Assembly: GCA_024400505.1 (NCBI GenBank)
Contig: JAKSMP010000023.1
Coordinates: 1 to 35,195, forward strand
DNA: 35,195 nucleotides
Reading direction: 5' to 3'
Source: Bacteroidales bacterium
GTDB taxonomy: Bacteria > Bacteroidota > Bacteroidia > Bacteroidales > P3
In this document: one piece after another, positions 34,055-35,195 of the stretch
How positions within the stretch are numbered: the stretch's first letter is position 1
Layout: every line of letters begins with the position of its first letter
Notes under the pieces: generated by a model
What the model saw: only the letters and a program-made list of their open reading frames with translations
Told to the model about the DNA's origin: nothing
The model's database searches: none
Translations under genes and position numbers: made by a program

Positions 34055-34957
34055 ATGCTTTCCGTAATCATCTGCACATACAACCGCGACAAGTACATCT
34101 ACAACGTACTGCGCAGCATAGCCGAGAACGACTACCCTTATACCAACTACGAGATTGTGCTCATAAACAACAACAGCACAGACCGCACCGAAGCCGAATG
34201 CAAACGTTTCCAGACAGACTTCCCGCAAGTCACCTTTCGCTATTTCGTAGAGACTCAGCAAGGGTTGTCCTATGCCCGCAATTGTGGCATTCACAACTCA
34301 CAAGGCGATTTATTGGTATATGTGGATGACGACGCTCGCGTCAACCCCGAATATTTATCCACCTACGCACGATTTTTCGAAAGCAATCCAGAGGCAATGG
34401 CAGCAGGAGGCCCCATCATTCCTGAATATGAGACAGAAGAACCTGCATGGATGTCGCACTACACACGCCAGCTTGTCACAGGCAAACTATACTTGGGCAA
34501 CCACGAGAAGGAATTCCCTCACGATGCCTTCCCGGGAGGGGGCAACTCATGCTACCGCAAGAGTGTGTTCGACAGGGTTGGACTCTTCAACGTTGAACTA
34601 GGACGCAAAGGCAACAGCCTCATCGGCGCCGAAGAGAAAGACCTGTTCGACAAGATGACCACCTTGGGAATAAAATTCTACTACCTGCCACAAAGCATTC
34701 TATATCATATCATCCCCGAGAAGAAACTCACCCAAGACTATTTTGAACGCTTGACCCACGGTATAGGTGTGAGTGAACGATATCGCACAAAACAAATATC
34801 ACCTAGCAAGTATCGCAACCGCCTATTCAAGGAAGCCATCAAATGGGCAGCCACCCTCGTTCTTTGGACCGGTTTTGCCCTCCGCGGCCAGTTTGCCAAA
34901 GGTAACAAACTAGTAGTCTTCCGCTTTAATGTCTCTAAGGGCCTGCTGGGGAAATAG
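34055..34957 (+). CDS. Family 2 glycosyltransferase
   Basis: A 300-residue GT-A fold glycosyltransferase of family GT2. Order: the nucleotide-binding start LSVIICTYNRDKYI, then INNNSTD, the metal-binding DDDA (Asp91-Asp93) in YVDDDARVNPEY, and an acceptor-site region with GGGNSCYRKS and GAEEKDL. The last roughly 60 residues are basic with a hydrophobic patch that could associate with the membrane. It transfers a sugar from a nucleotide sugar to an unknown acceptor, probably a cell-surface polysaccharide or glycolipid. It follows the YfhO-like gene after an 82-base gap that contains the inverted repeat. Confidence 0.92.
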   Translation: MLSVIICTYNRDKYIYNVLRSIAENDYPYTNYEIVLINNNSTDRTEAECKRFQTDFPQVTFRYFVETQQGLSYARNCGIHNSQGDLLVYVDDDARVNPEYLSTYARFFESNPEAMAAGGPIIPEYETEEPAWMSHYTRQLVTGKLYLGNHEKEFPHDAFPGGGNSCYRKSVFDRVGLFNVELGRKGNSLIGAEEKDLFDKMTTLGIKFYYLPQSILYHIIPEKKLTQDYFERLTHGIGVSERYRTKQISPSKYRNRLFKEAIKWAATLVLWTGFALRGQFAKGNKLVVFRFNVSKGLLGK

Positions 34958-35034
34958 CCCGGGCACAGAGTTATCCCACCATCTATCAAACTCCAAAGTT
35001 TGTAACACCTTTTTCATCTATAAATAACAGACAT

Positions 35035-35065
35035 AATAGGGGTATTCCAAGAGGAATCCCCTATT
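35035..35065. terminator. Hairpin after the glycosyltransferase gene
   Basis: aataggggtattcc at 35035-35048 pairs with ggaatcccctatt at 35053-35065 (13 pairs with one bulged T) around a 4-base loop. No T run follows. Transcription termination or message stabilisation is plausible. The rest of 34958-35195 is AT-rich with no gene seen. Confidence 0.5.
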
Positions 35066-35195
35066 ATCTATATTAGCATACGCCAGCTATCTACAGGAAT
35101 TGCCGTATAGAACCACACAAAAATAGTAAGGAATCAAGAAAAAGTGGATAAAAAAAGGTGGATGTTTCAGTTTTGTTTCGAAAATAAACGAACAA

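Noticed and set aside
1-35195. Transposase, integrase, phage or plasmid genes
   Set aside because: None is recognisable on either strand, so mobility of the left cassette can only be suspected from its gene content.

Overview
The window looks like a chromosomal segment of an anaerobic member of the Bacteroidales (Bacteroidetes). The reasons are: TAnnTTTG-type -7 promoter boxes instead of Shine-Dalgarno-led starts, a gliding-motility/type IX secretion C-terminal domain, a fimbrillin-like lipoprotein with GLUG-type repeats, a PF18291-type HU remnant, a PepSY-like small exported protein, a YfhO-type membrane protein, and a sensory [FeFe]-hydrogenase-like operon. I cannot place it to genus. No tRNA, rRNA, CRISPR array or recognisable insertion sequence was seen.

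Layout. (1) 1-3285 is an accessory-looking cassette: the 3' end of a gene with a long 12-bp tandem repeat, a DUF6939-like protein that I think is NADAR-like, a fusion of a DarT-type ADP-ribosyltransferase with a von Willebrand A domain, and a PP2C-type phosphatase. This is the best candidate in the window for an undescribed system. (2) 3428-11457 is mostly housekeeping: glnS, pheT, a small unknown gene, an RsuA/RluB-type pseudouridine synthase, an RsmI-family methyltransferase and a Cys/Met-metabolism PLP enzyme, closed by a bidirectional terminator. (3) 11531-14811 (minus strand) is a redox/H2-sensing operon: a NuoE-like [2Fe-2S] protein, a PAS-containing sensory hydrogenase-like protein and a SpoIIE-type phosphatase. 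(4) 15079-19187 (plus) holds a five-block WG-repeat exported protein, pyrC with an apparent TTG start, a lipoprotein of unknown function and a PepSY-like exported protein, followed by a decayed ATP-grasp gene tail and a pair of back-to-back terminators. (5) 19444-23120 (minus) holds an ADP-forming acyl-CoA synthetase and pepD. (6) 23165-24283 is a gene-poor stretch with a degraded HU-like gene and 23-bp tandem repeats. (7) 24284-34957 (plus) is an envelope block: a small GTG-started protein paired with a GLUG-repeat lipoprotein, a 7TM-HD c-di-AMP phosphodiesterase-like protein, a secreted IgGFc-binding-domain protein with a type IX sorting domain, a YfhO-family membrane protein and a family 2 glycosyltransferase.

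How the parts may work together. In region 1 the ADP-ribosyltransferase, its possible hydrolase and the vWA/PP2C pair resemble a toxin-antitoxin unit merged with a TerY-type vWA/phosphatase signalling module. In region 3 electrons or H2 sensed at the H-cluster would be relayed through the PAS domain to the phosphatase. Region 7 concerns the cell surface and envelope. All functional assignments come from reading motifs by eye; no database search was run.
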